A DNA stretch of 19,232 bases from URNF01 sp045594105 (GCA_045594105.1 JAZNXY010000069.1:1-19232), one strand, 5' to 3'. Shown: positions 1 through 7,395, counted from the first letter of the stretch. Made by a program: numbers and translations. Notes: generated by a model from the letters alone, not told the origin.

Positions 1-443
1 AGTGCCGCCAAGCCCTCACCGGTTACCAGCGGATCGCCTTTTTCGTCATTTTTGAAGGTGCATTCCACATAGCCGCCTTCAAGAACGGTGCCGTCTTTAA
101 TATATTCGCCGTATCTGCGAATAAAACTACCGGTCGCAACCAAGCGGCAGATAACCTCCAGACCGTGACCAAACACGGTAGCGGGAAGCACTTCCATAGT
201 GGCATTTTCCACATCGGCGGAAACGTAGTGGGTTTTCACGCCTGCGGCTTTGAGCATTTCAAAATAATACACAGAGGTTTCCAGGTTTGCTCTGCCGATA
301 CCTTCAATGGTCAACCCTACGGTGTTCTCACCGGGATCAAACACACCGTCTTTACCGGTGCAGTCATCTTTAAATTTCAGCATAACGTTGCCGTTTGCCA
401 ATTTGTAAACATCTTTGGTTTTACCTGTATACAGTTTTTCCAT
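1..443 (-). CDS. purC: SAICAR synthetase, 5' part (cut by left edge)
   Basis: Phosphoribosylaminoimidazole-succinocarboxamide synthase joins aspartate to CAIR with ATP in cytosolic purine synthesis. About 147 N-terminal residues are visible on the minus strand, starting at the ATG at 443-441; the rest lies beyond the left edge. The start MEKLYTGKTKDVY carries the glycine-rich nucleotide-binding segment of the family. It is followed by DPGENTVGLTIEG and by the EVICRLVATGSFIRRYG block that lines the substrate site. The family's short bacterial form is about 235 residues, so roughly 60% is present. The Shine-Dalgarno GAAGGAT sits upstream, and a promoter lies at 477-505. The gene is separate from the small membrane-protein gene upstream because a terminator lies between them. 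Identity is from recognised family motifs and is confident; function of the missing half is assumed. Confidence 0.95.
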   Translation of the reverse strand, partial: MEKLYTGKTKDVYKLANGNVMLKFKDDCTGKDGVFDPGENTVGLTIEGIGRANLETSVYYFEMLKAAGVKTHYVSADVENATMEVLPATVFGHGLEVICRLVATGSFIRRYGEYIKDGTVLEGGYVECTFKNDEKGDPLVTGEGLAA

Positions 444-476
444 TGCACAACATCCTTCACAAAAAAATTACGATTT

Positions 477-505
477 ATTTTACCGCTTTTTTCGGCATTT
501 GTAAA
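477..505 (-). promoter_or_regulatory. sigma-A-type promoter of purC
   Basis: On the minus strand, TTTACA (500-505), a 17-base spacer and TAAAAT (477-482) lie about 35 bases before the purC start. No PurR-like or riboswitch structure is evident in this short leader. Confidence 0.65.
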
Positions 506-541
506 GGTGTTGCACAGAAAAAGTCCAAAAAAACGCAAAAA

Positions 542-575
542 AAATACGCAGGCAATCACACTTGCCTGCGTATTT
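542..575 (-). terminator. Rho-independent terminator of the small membrane-protein gene
   Basis: A 14-bp inverted repeat, AAATACGCAGGCAA (542-555) and its complement (562-575), has a 6-base loop. On the minus strand it is followed by a T-rich run. It starts two bases after the stop codon of the gene ending at 578 and separates that gene from purC. Confidence 0.9.
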
Positions 576-577
576 CT

Positions 578-757
578 TCAGAAACAACTGGTTACTGTGT
601 CCACGAGATCCCCTACCGAACGCAATGCACGTCCCATATTGCGTTTAATGCCTTTGCGGTTATCATACAAATAATAACTGCCTACAGCACCTACAACACA
701 GCCAAGAGCCATACCGATGCCGACACCTTTTGCTATCTTCATCATACCCATTTTCAT
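578..757 (-). CDS. Small membrane protein of unknown function (59 aa)
   Basis: I do not recognise a named family. The start at 757 is chosen because an excellent AAAGGAGGAG ribosome binding site sits just upstream; a longer reading from 802 lacks one. The 59-residue product has a glycine- and alanine-rich hydrophobic segment at about residues 8-30, beginning after MKMGMMKIAKG. A short basic, amphipathic tail (residues 31-59, YDNRKGIKRNMGRALRS and on) follows, so it is probably a single-pass membrane protein with the tail in the cytosol. It is transcribed alone: a strong terminator follows directly and trmL is divergent upstream. The strong ribosome site and terminator argue that it is a real gene. 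Function cannot be inferred from context. Confidence 0.75.
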   Translation of the reverse strand: MKMGMMKIAKGVGIGMALGCVVGAVGSYYLYDNRKGIKRNMGRALRSVGDLVDTVTSCF

Positions 758-807
758 ACCGCTCCTCCTTTCCGTTTTCAGCATTCCCGCATACTTACAC
801 AATATAC

Positions 808-836
808 TTGCTTTTCCGGAGAAAAGAGCGTATAAT
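808..836 (+). promoter_or_regulatory. sigma-A-type promoter of trmL
   Basis: TTGCTT (808-813), a 17-base spacer and TATAAT (831-836) lie 19 bases before the trmL start codon. The ribosome binding site TAGGAG at 842-847 falls between. Confidence 0.75.
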
Positions 837-855
837 CCCCGTAGGAGTTGATAAA

Positions 856-1356
856 ATGTCTGTTCTTAACATTGTTTTGGTTGAGCCCGAGATTCCGCAG
901 AACACGGGAAATATCAGCCGCACCTGTGCCGCAACAGGTGCACGGTTACATCTCATTGAACCGCTCGGCTTTAAAATTGATGATAAAAAAATGAAACGTG
1001 CAGGACTGGATTATTGGCATCTGCTGGATATCACCTATTACAAAGACTTAGACGATTTTTTTAAGAAAAACGAAGGACCGTTTTTCTTCTTTACCACAAA
1101 GGCAAAGCACATACATTCTTCTGTACAATACCCCGACGGTGCCTATCTCGTATTCGGCAAGGAAACCGCCGGTTTACCCGAAGAATTATTACGTGAGCAC
1201 CCTGAAAGCTGTGTGAGGTTGCCCATGATTGACGATGACAGTGCACGTTCGCTCAATCTGTCAAATGCAGTTGCGGTCGGTGCTTACGAAGTGCTGCGCC
1301 AATGGGGATATCCCGAAATGCGTACCGCAGGACGCCTCACAAGGTTTGACTGGTAA
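856..1356 (+). CDS. trmL: tRNA (cytidine/uridine-34 2'-O)-methyltransferase TrmL (SPOUT family)
   Basis: TrmL methylates the 2'-O of the wobble base of certain leucine tRNAs using S-adenosylmethionine. The 166-residue product has the usual family length. The N-terminal block PEIPQNTGNISRTCAATGA is diagnostic of TrmL/YibK proteins. The C-terminal trefoil-knot cofactor site is visible as FGKETAGLP (about residues 98-106) and RSLNLSNAVAVGAYE near the end. The start at 856 is chosen for its AGGAG site and because a longer reading from 730 would include the promoter. It is a single-gene unit with its own promoter and shares a bidirectional terminator with the convergent cps operon. Alternative members of the SPOUT family (TrmH, RlmB) are longer and have different N-termini. 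Confidence 0.93.
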   Translation: MSVLNIVLVEPEIPQNTGNISRTCAATGARLHLIEPLGFKIDDKKMKRAGLDYWHLLDITYYKDLDDFFKKNEGPFFFFTTKAKHIHSSVQYPDGAYLVFGKETAGLPEELLREHPESCVRLPMIDDDSARSLNLSNAVAVGAYEVLRQWGYPEMRTAGRLTRFDW

Positions 1357-1360
1357 CAAA

Positions 1361-1382
1361 AAACCACCCTGTTGGGTGGTTT
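1361..1382. terminator. Bidirectional terminator between trmL and the cps/RiPP-like operon
   Basis: The 9-bp stem AAACCACCC/GGGTGGTTT with a TGTT loop is flanked by A-runs on one side and T-runs on the other. It can therefore stop transcription of both convergent units. It lies 4 bases after the trmL stop and 2 bases beyond the cpsB-like stop. Confidence 0.9.
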
Positions 1383-1384
1383 TT

Positions 1385-2095
1385 TTATATGACACCTATT
1401 TCTTCGGCTGTTTCATTTGCCAAATCCGCAGGGCAGATGCCGAATCGTTTTTTAGAGGTGAAGGATACAACCGTGTCAAAATTCGGACGGCGATGCCCCA
1501 AACTATGGCAATCACTCCCAAAAACAACAGGCACACCACGTTTTATCCACCCTTTTACGAGTTTACGGATATACCGATGCTTCAGATCATCATTGTTGAC
1601 CTGTACCACCACTTCCTGCAATGCAATCAAGGCATCAAAGTCTTTGTCATTATAGTATGCTGCGTAGCGGGTCAGATGTGCCAATATCGGCTTACAATTG
1701 TGCTTATAATACACGTTTTCAATGGCCTCTATCATCCACTCGGAAAGCGGCAGATACGGCATTTCCAACAGCATATACGGCGTATCGCCCAAGCACAGCT
1801 TTTCTATCCCCTCTACAGCTGCAAGATCACGCATAACATGCACCTCTGCACCGAGAACAGTTTTCAGCGGTATATCCCCTGCCGCCTGCAACGTAGAATA
1901 CGCCGCCGCACGACGTGCCAAAAATGCCGCAGGTGTTTCGTGATCCGCATAGTAATGCGGTGTCAGTGCAACCGTTTCAATGCCTTGCGTCTTTAACGCA
2001 TGCAGCATCCCAAAGGACGTTTCCGTCTCCTTCGCACCGTCATCCACAGCAGGCAGAATATGTGTATGAAAATCAGTCTTTATGCGTTGCTCCAT
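1385..2095 (-). CDS. cpsB: CpsB/YwqE-type tyrosine-protein phosphatase (PHP family)
   Basis: This metal-dependent phosphatase removes phosphate from the tyrosine tail of the partner BY-kinase (CpsD-like), allowing cycling of exopolysaccharide assembly. From the ATG at 2095 the product is 236 residues. The PHP metal ligands are visible: H10 and H12 in DFHTHILPAVDDG, H47 (TPHYY), E84 and H86 (GAEVH), H140, and D195/H197 in GSDCHS. The start overlaps the end of the kinase gene by 23 bases. An alternative ATG two codons upstream (2101) exists, and a reading from 2167 is unlikely because it runs deep inside the kinase gene. It is the last gene of the operon, ending at a bidirectional terminator. 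The overlap suggests coupled translation with the kinase. Confidence 0.92.
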   Translation of the reverse strand: MEQRIKTDFHTHILPAVDDGAKETETSFGMLHALKTQGIETVALTPHYYADHETPAAFLARRAAAYSTLQAAGDIPLKTVLGAEVHVMRDLAAVEGIEKLCLGDTPYMLLEMPYLPLSEWMIEAIENVYYKHNCKPILAHLTRYAAYYNDKDFDALIALQEVVVQVNNDDLKHRYIRKLVKGWIKRGVPVVFGSDCHSLGHRRPNFDTVVSFTSKKRFGICPADLANETAEEIGVI

Positions 2096-2786
2096 AGCCA
2101 TACCCGTATCCGTATTTCTTATAATAATACTGTCTCTTACGTTCGGTACCAATCTGCTTATAATCATTGATAATTACACCAAGCAAATTGCCGTTGACGT
2201 TTTCAATGTTCTTAACCGCTTCTTCCAGTTCATCGTACGTGGTGGTATTCTGACGACATACCAAAACGGTGCCCGAAGCACGTGCCGCCAACACCAGACC
2301 GTCGGTTACAACGTTTACGGGAGGCGTGTCAATAAACACATACGCATATTCTTCCGCCGCCTGATTCAAAAACTGTACCATACGTGCCGAACCGAGCAAT
2401 TCCGACGGATTAGGCGGAATCGGACCGGAGGTAATCAAATCCAGATTGGGTGCAACGTCCTTTTGCACAATATCCTGCCACGTAGCCAGATTGATAAGAT
2501 GCCGTGTCAGACCTTCAGATTTAGACACGTGAAAATGCTTATGCAACGTCGGTTTACGCAGGTCGGCATCCACCAACAACACACGGCTGCCGGTCTGTGC
2601 CATCAATACAGCCAGATTGCTGCAAGTGGTAGATTTACCCGCACCCGGCTCGGAAGAGGAAACCAAAACAATCTTTTTTGGAGAGGACGCAAGTGAGAAC
2701 AGCAAATTGGCACGCAATGCCTTATATGCTTCTACAATCTCAAACGAATTGCCAACCGTTGTTTTCTTTTCTTTTGCCTTAGGCAT
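2073..2786 (-). CDS. cpsD: CpsD/CapB-type bacterial tyrosine kinase
   Basis: Cytoplasmic BY-kinases autophosphorylate a C-terminal tyrosine cluster when bound to their membrane activator, and so time exopolysaccharide export. The 237-residue product shows Walker A EPGAGKST (46-53), Walker A' LLVDADLRKP (70-79) and Walker B VFIDTPP (150-156). It ends in a cluster with seven tyrosines between residues 220 and 231 (QYYYKKYGYGYGYG). The length matches the stand-alone Gram-positive kinase, with the activator encoded separately by the preceding gene. Its ATG lies 8 bases inside that gene, with GAGAGGAGG as ribosome site. It is followed by its cognate phosphatase, which overlaps it. MinD-like ATPases share the fold but lack the tyrosine tail and Walker A'. 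Confidence 0.95.
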   Translation of the reverse strand: MPKAKEKKTTVGNSFEIVEAYKALRANLLFSLASSPKKIVLVSSSEPGAGKSTTCSNLAVLMAQTGSRVLLVDADLRKPTLHKHFHVSKSEGLTRHLINLATWQDIVQKDVAPNLDLITSGPIPPNPSELLGSARMVQFLNQAAEEYAYVFIDTPPVNVVTDGLVLAARASGTVLVCRQNTTTYDELEEAVKNIENVNGNLLGVIINDYKQIGTERKRQYYYKKYGYGYGYGATHKD

Positions 2787-3477
2787 TTTTTGCGCCTCCT
2801 CTCACTTCTTGTTCAAATTCGGGAATAGCACCCAGCACCGGCACCTGCAATCTTGCTTTTAAGTCCGCTTCGGTCTTTACGGTGTTATCCAAAAGATACC
2901 GCAAGACAACAAAAAGCGCCGACAATCCCAATCCTGCCAACAGTCCCATACCGGCCATGCGGGGAATATTCGGAGAGGTTTTGGCACCGTTACGGGCTTT
3001 GCCGATCACACGCACCGAGCCCGATTCCACATTTTGCAAAATCTCAGGTGCGACACCTGCCAAAGCATTACACACCTCAGCAGCAAACACAGGATCATCT
3101 GCGGTAACCTGTATACGCATCATAGCAGTGCCTTCAATACCTGTCACAGAAACCATTTTTGAAAGCTGCTGTACCGTGACGTTGCGGCTGAGCAACGGCA
3201 GGACTTTTTCAAGAGATGCACTGTATTTCAACACATCGGTATAGGTCAGCACCAGCCATTCGGATGACGTCAGGTTACTATAGGTGGCAGCCGCCTCCTG
3301 CTGTGCGGCATCAGCGATGTTGGAAACATACATGGAAACACCGCTGGTGTATTTTTCCGGCATACAGAACTTAGCGAAACAGCCGAACGCTATTGCACCA
3401 ACCACTGCACACAAAACCAGCCAGCGCATCTTTGCCAACAACAATTTTAACATGGTCTGTAAATCTACTTTTTGCAT
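2779..3477 (-). CDS. cpsC: CpsC/YveK-type chain-length determinant (Wzz family), kinase activator
   Basis: Membrane protein that sets polysaccharide chain length and activates the partner BY-kinase through its cytosolic tail. The 232-residue product has two predicted membrane segments, at about residues 18-36 and 174-196. An extracellular domain of about 135 residues lies between them, and a short tail (197-232) would touch the kinase. The proline-containing entry to the second segment (SPNIPRMAGMG) is typical of the family. The ribosome site AGAGGA precedes the ATG at 3477. The gene follows the VanZ-like gene after a 42-base gap with no terminator, so it belongs to the same long operon. The kinase gene overlaps its 3' end. 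The specific polymer it would control is unknown because no glycosyltransferases are nearby. Confidence 0.9.
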   Translation of the reverse strand: MQKVDLQTMLKLLLAKMRWLVLCAVVGAIAFGCFAKFCMPEKYTSGVSMYVSNIADAAQQEAAATYSNLTSSEWLVLTYTDVLKYSASLEKVLPLLSRNVTVQQLSKMVSVTGIEGTAMMRIQVTADDPVFAAEVCNALAGVAPEILQNVESGSVRVIGKARNGAKTSPNIPRMAGMGLLAGLGLSALFVVLRYLLDNTVKTEADLKARLQVPVLGAIPEFEQEVRGGAKNA

Positions 3478-3519
3478 ATCGATATCCTCTTCCGTCTCAC
3501 GTTAATACATAGTTCCGTC

Positions 3520-3984
3520 TCAACCGCGTCGTTTGCCACGCTTACAGGCAGACACGAGATAATACAGCGCAAACACCAACAGCATTGCCGTAATGCCGCC
3601 CGCGATGTCCAACCACACATCCGAAACAGCAGGTCCGCGTTTCGAAAAAATCTGTATGGTTTCATCCATAAAAGCAACCAAAAACACGGTGCCCGGCATC
3701 CACAATATATCGTTTCTGTCAGGTTTTCCTCCAAGGACGCCGTACAGCGTCACTTCAAGGCCCAACAAGAAAAATTCCAGAAAATGTGCCAGCTTACGCA
3801 CCGTATGCTCATTCACCTGTATCGGCAAGCCAAGAAGGTCCGCCGCATTTTGCAAGAAATCCCGCACCCATCCGCTTTGGGATGAAGATGCTGTCTTGCT
3901 AAGGCAGGACTGTGTCCATATAAACACAACCGTGCAGACAATCAAGATAAGCAAAACCGCACGCAGCAGTTTATTCTTTTTCAT
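3520..3984 (-). CDS. VanZ-like membrane protein
   Basis: VanZ-family proteins are small multi-pass membrane proteins; one member gives low-level teicoplanin resistance, but most have no known role. From the ATG at 3984 the product is 154 residues. It has an N-terminal membrane segment (about 8-24) and the family block RKLAHFLEFFLLG (63-75). A second block, DETIQIFSKRGPAVSDVWLD (107-126), leads into a last membrane segment (about 127-145). The ribosome site GAGGAGG is 7 bases upstream; a reading from 4050 would lie inside the ABC gene and lacks a site. The start overlaps the ABC exporter by 14 bases, implying coupled translation. It is better read as an envelope or exporter accessory than as a resistance gene. 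Confidence 0.85.
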   Translation of the reverse strand: MKKNKLLRAVLLILIVCTVVFIWTQSCLSKTASSSQSGWVRDFLQNAADLLGLPIQVNEHTVRKLAHFLEFFLLGLEVTLYGVLGGKPDRNDILWMPGTVFLVAFMDETIQIFSKRGPAVSDVWLDIAGGITAMLLVFALYYLVSACKRGKRRG

Positions 3985-5641
3985 TATGTTCCTCCTCGAT
4001 CCGACCGTTGCGTATATACAACACTCTGTCACAAGCACGCAGTGCAGCACTGCGGTGAGAAATGCAAATCACCGTTTTATCGGCTAATTTGCGTAGGTTA
4101 GTTAATATCAAATGTTCTGTCACTTCATCCAAAGCAGACGTTGCCTCGTCCAGCAACAGTACCGGTGCATTATACAAAACACCTCTGGCAATGGCAAGGC
4201 GTTGCAACTGACCGTCAGACAAACCAAGGCCTCGTTCTCCCAAAACCGTATCCAATCCTTGCGGTAAACTGCGGATAAACTCGTCAATCGCTGCCAGCTC
4301 CGCCGCTTGCCATATCTGCTCGTCGGTGACATCATCGCAGCCAAAGGTGATGTTCTGACGAATGGTACCAGACAACAGGAAGTTCCCCTGCGGTACATAC
4401 GAAAAATAGCCACGGGTAGAAGCAGTAATCGGCACATCACCCTTCGCAGTCCTGCAAATCATCTCACCGCTGTCTGCTTCCAGAAAACCAAGCAACAGTT
4501 TCAGTAAGGTGCTTTTACCAATACCCGAATGGCCTGCCAATGCCACAAACTCACCGCTTCGAATCACGACAGATGCGTTTTCAAACACCATATCACGATC
4601 ATATCGGAAGCTGAGATTGCGTATCTCGATACTTTCCAATGCCGCCATCTCTTCTTGTGACAATGCAGACGGTTCATCCTCCAGCTGCTCCAATTCCATC
4701 AAACGTTCCGCAGAAGACAACATGCTGTAATACTGCGGCATAATACCCGACATACCGCGAATAGGGCTTTGCACCTGCTGTACAATCTGCAAAAAAGCAG
4801 TTAACGTACCGAAGGTAATAAGGCCGGCGGCCAAACGCCAGGCACCCCACGCAAGTGCCACGTAGTAGCAGCCCGAAAACAGCAGATACATAGCCGTACC
4901 TGTCAGACTGCCGACACGGGAACGACGCATCTTATGACGGTAGTTTTCTCTGAGCAAACCACCAAGACGGCGGGAGGTCCACCGTGTAGCACAAAACGCC
5001 TGTATAACAGACCAGTTTTCCAGACTTTCCTGCATAAAGAAGCGGGCTTCCCCATCGGTTCTTTGACAATCCGCATGTATTTTTTTGATAAACACACCAT
5101 ACAGTCGTCCGGCTGACAGCAGCAGGATACCCGCCGCCACCAAAATGGCAGCGAAAACCTTGTCCATCATAATCAGCACCACCAAAGCGGCTGTCAGACG
5201 GGTAATCAGCGACACCACGTGCGGAAAAAGCGATGCCACCGTATCCGCAGCAACATTTACGTCGCTTGTCAGACGATTGAGAATATCTCCCGAGGAAAAA
5301 CGGGAAATGTCCTGCCACTTTTTACGGTATAAAGAGCTAAAAATCCTTTCTTTGATACGGATTTCCATTCTGCCGACAGCACGTGTCTGCAAAACATGCT
5401 TACAAATACCGACAACCGCCTGTAACAGAAGCACGGCAATCAGCAGACCGCTGTAGTACCACATATTGCCTTCCATCACACCTGTGGCAACATCCACTAC
5501 CTTCTGAGAAATCAGTGCAAAAACAACATAACTGAAAGAAATAGCCGCACCTGCAAGAGTCAACAATAAAATCGTCAACCATTCTTTGCGTGCGATACGC
5601 CATATCCATTTTTGTGCAGGTTGTTTTTCCATACCATTCAT
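3971..5641 (-). CDS. ABC exporter, fused membrane and ATPase domains
   Basis: A half-size ABC exporter of 556 residues that would work as a homodimer in the cytoplasmic membrane. Residues 1-315 carry about six membrane segments. The ATPase domain follows with Walker A GHSGIGKST (370-378), Q-loop Q418 in YVPQGNF, the signature in GLGLSDGQLQR, Walker B VLLLDE (494-499) and the switch histidine H529. The signature reads LSDGQ instead of LSGGQ. There is no N-terminal C39 protease domain, so any leader cleavage must be done by another protein. It lies directly after the S26-type peptidase gene (ATGA overlap at 5638-5641) and before vanZ-like. The PqqD/HPrK/peptidase context suggests peptide export; lipid or glycan substrates remain possible. 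Confidence 0.9.
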   Translation of the reverse strand: MNGMEKQPAQKWIWRIARKEWLTILLLTLAGAAISFSYVVFALISQKVVDVATGVMEGNMWYYSGLLIAVLLLQAVVGICKHVLQTRAVGRMEIRIKERIFSSLYRKKWQDISRFSSGDILNRLTSDVNVAADTVASLFPHVVSLITRLTAALVVLIMMDKVFAAILVAAGILLLSAGRLYGVFIKKIHADCQRTDGEARFFMQESLENWSVIQAFCATRWTSRRLGGLLRENYRHKMRRSRVGSLTGTAMYLLFSGCYYVALAWGAWRLAAGLITFGTLTAFLQIVQQVQSPIRGMSGIMPQYYSMLSSAERLMELEQLEDEPSALSQEEMAALESIEIRNLSFRYDRDMVFENASVVIRSGEFVALAGHSGIGKSTLLKLLLGFLEADSGEMICRTAKGDVPITASTRGYFSYVPQGNFLLSGTIRQNITFGCDDVTDEQIWQAAELAAIDEFIRSLPQGLDTVLGERGLGLSDGQLQRLAIARGVLYNAPVLLLDEATSALDEVTEHLILTNLRKLADKTVICISHRSAALRACDRVLYIRNGRIEEEHNEKE

Positions 5642-6132
5642 GCCTTTTTCCTCAAAATAGAACGAATTTTCGCAGTAATCCGTTTATAGAGATACATGCT
5701 CTTAAGCAGTATCGGGCGTACCGGACGCAACATCATCCATACGTGCACGTACACTTTATACCAAAAATCGGTACATGCCACATATTTTCCTTTGCGGTGA
5801 AACCCGACTGCAATCGCTATAATGCAATTATTCGGCACCCCGTATTCCTTTTCAGTTTGTGCGTCACCGCACATCGTATAGGTGGAAGCACCGATATCCA
5901 CGATACGGTGTAAAACGAACTTTCCGTCCGGACGTCGATATAACGGAACATCACCGATTTGCAACGTATGGACATCGCACTTTTTCAGTACCACCTGATC
6001 CCGACAGCTTGCTAAAAACGGGCGCATACTGTTGCCCGTCACAATCAGCACCACTTCAGAGCCGGCCTCCATACATTCCACCATCACCGGAGAAAGCTCC
6101 TCAAGAGATGTCAATATAACGCGTTGTTCCAC
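5638..6132 (-). CDS. S24/S26-type serine peptidase (signal-peptidase-like)
   Basis: A 164-residue protein of the S24/S26 fold, whose members cleave signal or leader peptides or self-cleave. The nucleophile motif is VTGNSMRPFL with Ser35. A second conserved block, YRRPDGKFVLHRIV, places His75 where ER-type/SipW signal peptidases have their catalytic histidine. A Ser-His pair is therefore more likely than Ser-Lys, although Lys71 is close. No clear N-terminal membrane anchor is seen; the C-terminal third is very basic (ending in RKKA). The start is GTG at 6132, with GGAGGA 5 bases upstream and 1 base after the PqqD-like stop. The stop overlaps the exporter start (ATGA). Leader-peptidase role for an unseen peptide is inference from context. 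Confidence 0.8.
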   Translation of the reverse strand: MEQRVILTSLEELSPVMVECMEAGSEVVLIVTGNSMRPFLASCRDQVVLKKCDVHTLQIGDVPLYRRPDGKFVLHRIVDIGASTYTMCGDAQTEKEYGVPNNCIIAIAVGFHRKGKYVACTDFWYKVYVHVWMMLRPVRPILLKSMYLYKRITAKIRSILRKKA

Positions 6133-6133
6133 T

Positions 6134-6400
6134 TTATTCCTCCAGCAAAGCGCTATCCTGCAGTTTTTCCAAAAAAGCAGTTACATCAGCAGCGGCACGT
6201 TGCTCCTCTACATCATATTCTTCCAGCAAAGCCGCCGTAAGCGATTCTTTTGTCTGATCAGTTTCCAGTAATTTCCAGAGAAATGCACCCGTATCATTCA
6301 AAGTAATCATACAACGAAAATCCACCGTCTGTGCACCGACCGGCACCACAATATGATTATCGCCTACACTCTTCAATACAAAGCCACTTTTCAGTTTCAT
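6134..6400 (-). CDS. PqqD-like RiPP recognition element protein
   Basis: PqqD-fold proteins are small winged-helix domains that bind leader peptides and present them to modifying enzymes in RiPP pathways such as PQQ, lasso peptides and sactipeptides. The 88-residue product has the usual length. It shows a beta-rich N-terminal half, the conserved LNDTGAFLWKLL helix (34-45), the EYDV turn (61-64) and a C-terminal helix ending in LLEE. The ATG at 6400 is 15 bases after the HPrK-like stop. The gene is followed with a 1-base gap by the peptidase gene. The specific partner enzyme is not obvious here: no radical SAM protein, cyclase or nitroreductase is in the window. The family assignment rests on sequence pattern only. 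Confidence 0.85.
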   Translation of the reverse strand: MKLKSGFVLKSVGDNHIVVPVGAQTVDFRCMITLNDTGAFLWKLLETDQTKESLTAALLEEYDVEEQRAAADVTAFLEKLQDSALLEE

Positions 6401-6415
6401 TACAAACAGCTCCTT

Positions 6416-7282
6416 TTACTTCTCGAAAATACCGCGACGTGCCACCATAGCCGCCTGCGGATCCATATTACACTGCAACCGATACACCGGCACCGACTGT
6501 GCCAATGCTATCATCACATCTACCAGCTTCTCGCCGACTTTTTCGTCGTGATACGGCTGTACCAATTCGTTGCGGATATGTCCCAACGCATCTGTCAGAG
6601 ACAGTCTCTCGATGCTGTTCTCCTCGGCACGTTGTACAAAAACCACCGCTTTCAGCGGCACGCAAACGTTGGCATTTAAGTCGGTTTTCCCGCTCCACGG
6701 CGCACCGTACATCAGCACCTTACCGTTTTCAAAGCGCAGTGCGGGTTTATCGTCGTTGACATGAACAACGTCTTCGCCAAAGCACTGTTTCCACAAAGCG
6801 GTGTGGGTGGATTTTCCGGTCCCCGAGGGTGCCGAAAAAATAACCCCCTCGCCTTTATACGCAATCGCCGAGCCGTGCAATACCGCACCGCCGAGAGCAC
6901 CCAGACGATTGGCAAAATCAAAGCCCGTGTATGCATATTCAAAATCAATACCACGCAAATCGGTGTCCGGCGGCGGACACACCGTGATTTCGACATCCGA
7001 AAAATCTTCCGTGTAGCAACACATATGATAATACATTTCTTTCTTGGGGTAGTATGAAAGAACACACAAGCGCCCGTCTGATAAACGCATTACTGTGGTA
7101 TTATGAATGGTGCGAACGTGTTCTCCTGCGGGTATTGGTATTTCCGAAACCGTTTTGGAAACCAACCGCATCTGTGCCGGCTCATCATCTTTCGCAGCAT
7201 ACGGCAGGAGACGGTCTCTCATAAAATCCGCATCGCTCATTTCAATGTCTATCGGCATCTGTGCCACCTTGATACGCAACAT
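6416..7282 (-). CDS. HPr-kinase-like P-loop kinase
   Basis: The 288-residue protein resembles the C-terminal kinase domain of HPr kinase/phosphorylase, in a divergent form often found in RiPP clusters, where such kinases can phosphorylate the precursor peptide. Features are LHGSAI (135-140) before the P-loop APSGTGKST (151-159), VNDDKPAL (175-182) and GAPWSGKTDL (193-202). The canonical two-domain HprK that controls sugar uptake is about 310 residues with a different N-terminal domain. The remote operon position with PqqD and an exporter also argues against the classical role. The start at 7282 is chosen because GAGGAGGTG lies 5 bases upstream; the longer reading from 7315 would begin inside the promoter region. 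It is the first gene of the operon, under the promoter at 7319-7347. Confidence 0.85.
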   Translation of the reverse strand: MLRIKVAQMPIDIEMSDADFMRDRLLPYAAKDDEPAQMRLVSKTVSEIPIPAGEHVRTIHNTTVMRLSDGRLCVLSYYPKKEMYYHMCCYTEDFSDVEITVCPPPDTDLRGIDFEYAYTGFDFANRLGALGGAVLHGSAIAYKGEGVIFSAPSGTGKSTHTALWKQCFGEDVVHVNDDKPALRFENGKVLMYGAPWSGKTDLNANVCVPLKAVVFVQRAEENSIERLSLTDALGHIRNELVQPYHDEKVGEKLVDVMIALAQSVPVYRLQCNMDPQAAMVARRGIFEK

Positions 7283-7318
7283 CCCGCACCTCCTCATAAT
7301 AAATATAATACTCATAAT

Positions 7319-7347
7319 ATTATATAAAATAAAATGTCACTTGTCAA
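7319..7347 (-). promoter_or_regulatory. Consensus sigma-A promoter of the eight-gene HPrK-to-cpsB operon
   Basis: On the minus strand TTGACA (7342-7347), a 17-base spacer and TATAAT (7319-7324) match the consensus at every position. The start codon of the HPrK-like gene is about 37 bases downstream. Such a promoter suggests strong expression unless repressed. A 14-bp palindrome lies about 50 bases upstream at 7396-7409. Confidence 0.85.
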
Positions 7348-7395
7348 TGTTATTTAGTGAATATATCTCCCCGGTTTTTTGGTTTCCGGATTTCG

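Noticed and set aside
1229..1996. A 255-residue plus-strand open frame across the trmL end and cpsB
   Set aside because: It starts inside trmL, runs through a bidirectional terminator and is antisense to a phosphatase with all metal ligands.
3520..3984. vanZ-like gene as a teicoplanin-resistance gene
   Set aside because: VanZ-family proteins are widespread membrane proteins; no other van genes are present and the gene is embedded in an export/kinase operon.
1385..7282. A complete lasso-peptide biosynthetic cluster
   Set aside because: Only HPrK-like, PqqD-like, peptidase and exporter genes are present; there is no asparagine-synthetase-like cyclase and no precursor gene in the operon or its leader.
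6416..7282. Classical HPr kinase/phosphorylase controlling carbon catabolite repression
   Set aside because: The N-terminal domain does not look like that of HprK and the gene is in an operon with PqqD-like and exporter genes; it is better read as a divergent RiPP-type kinase.
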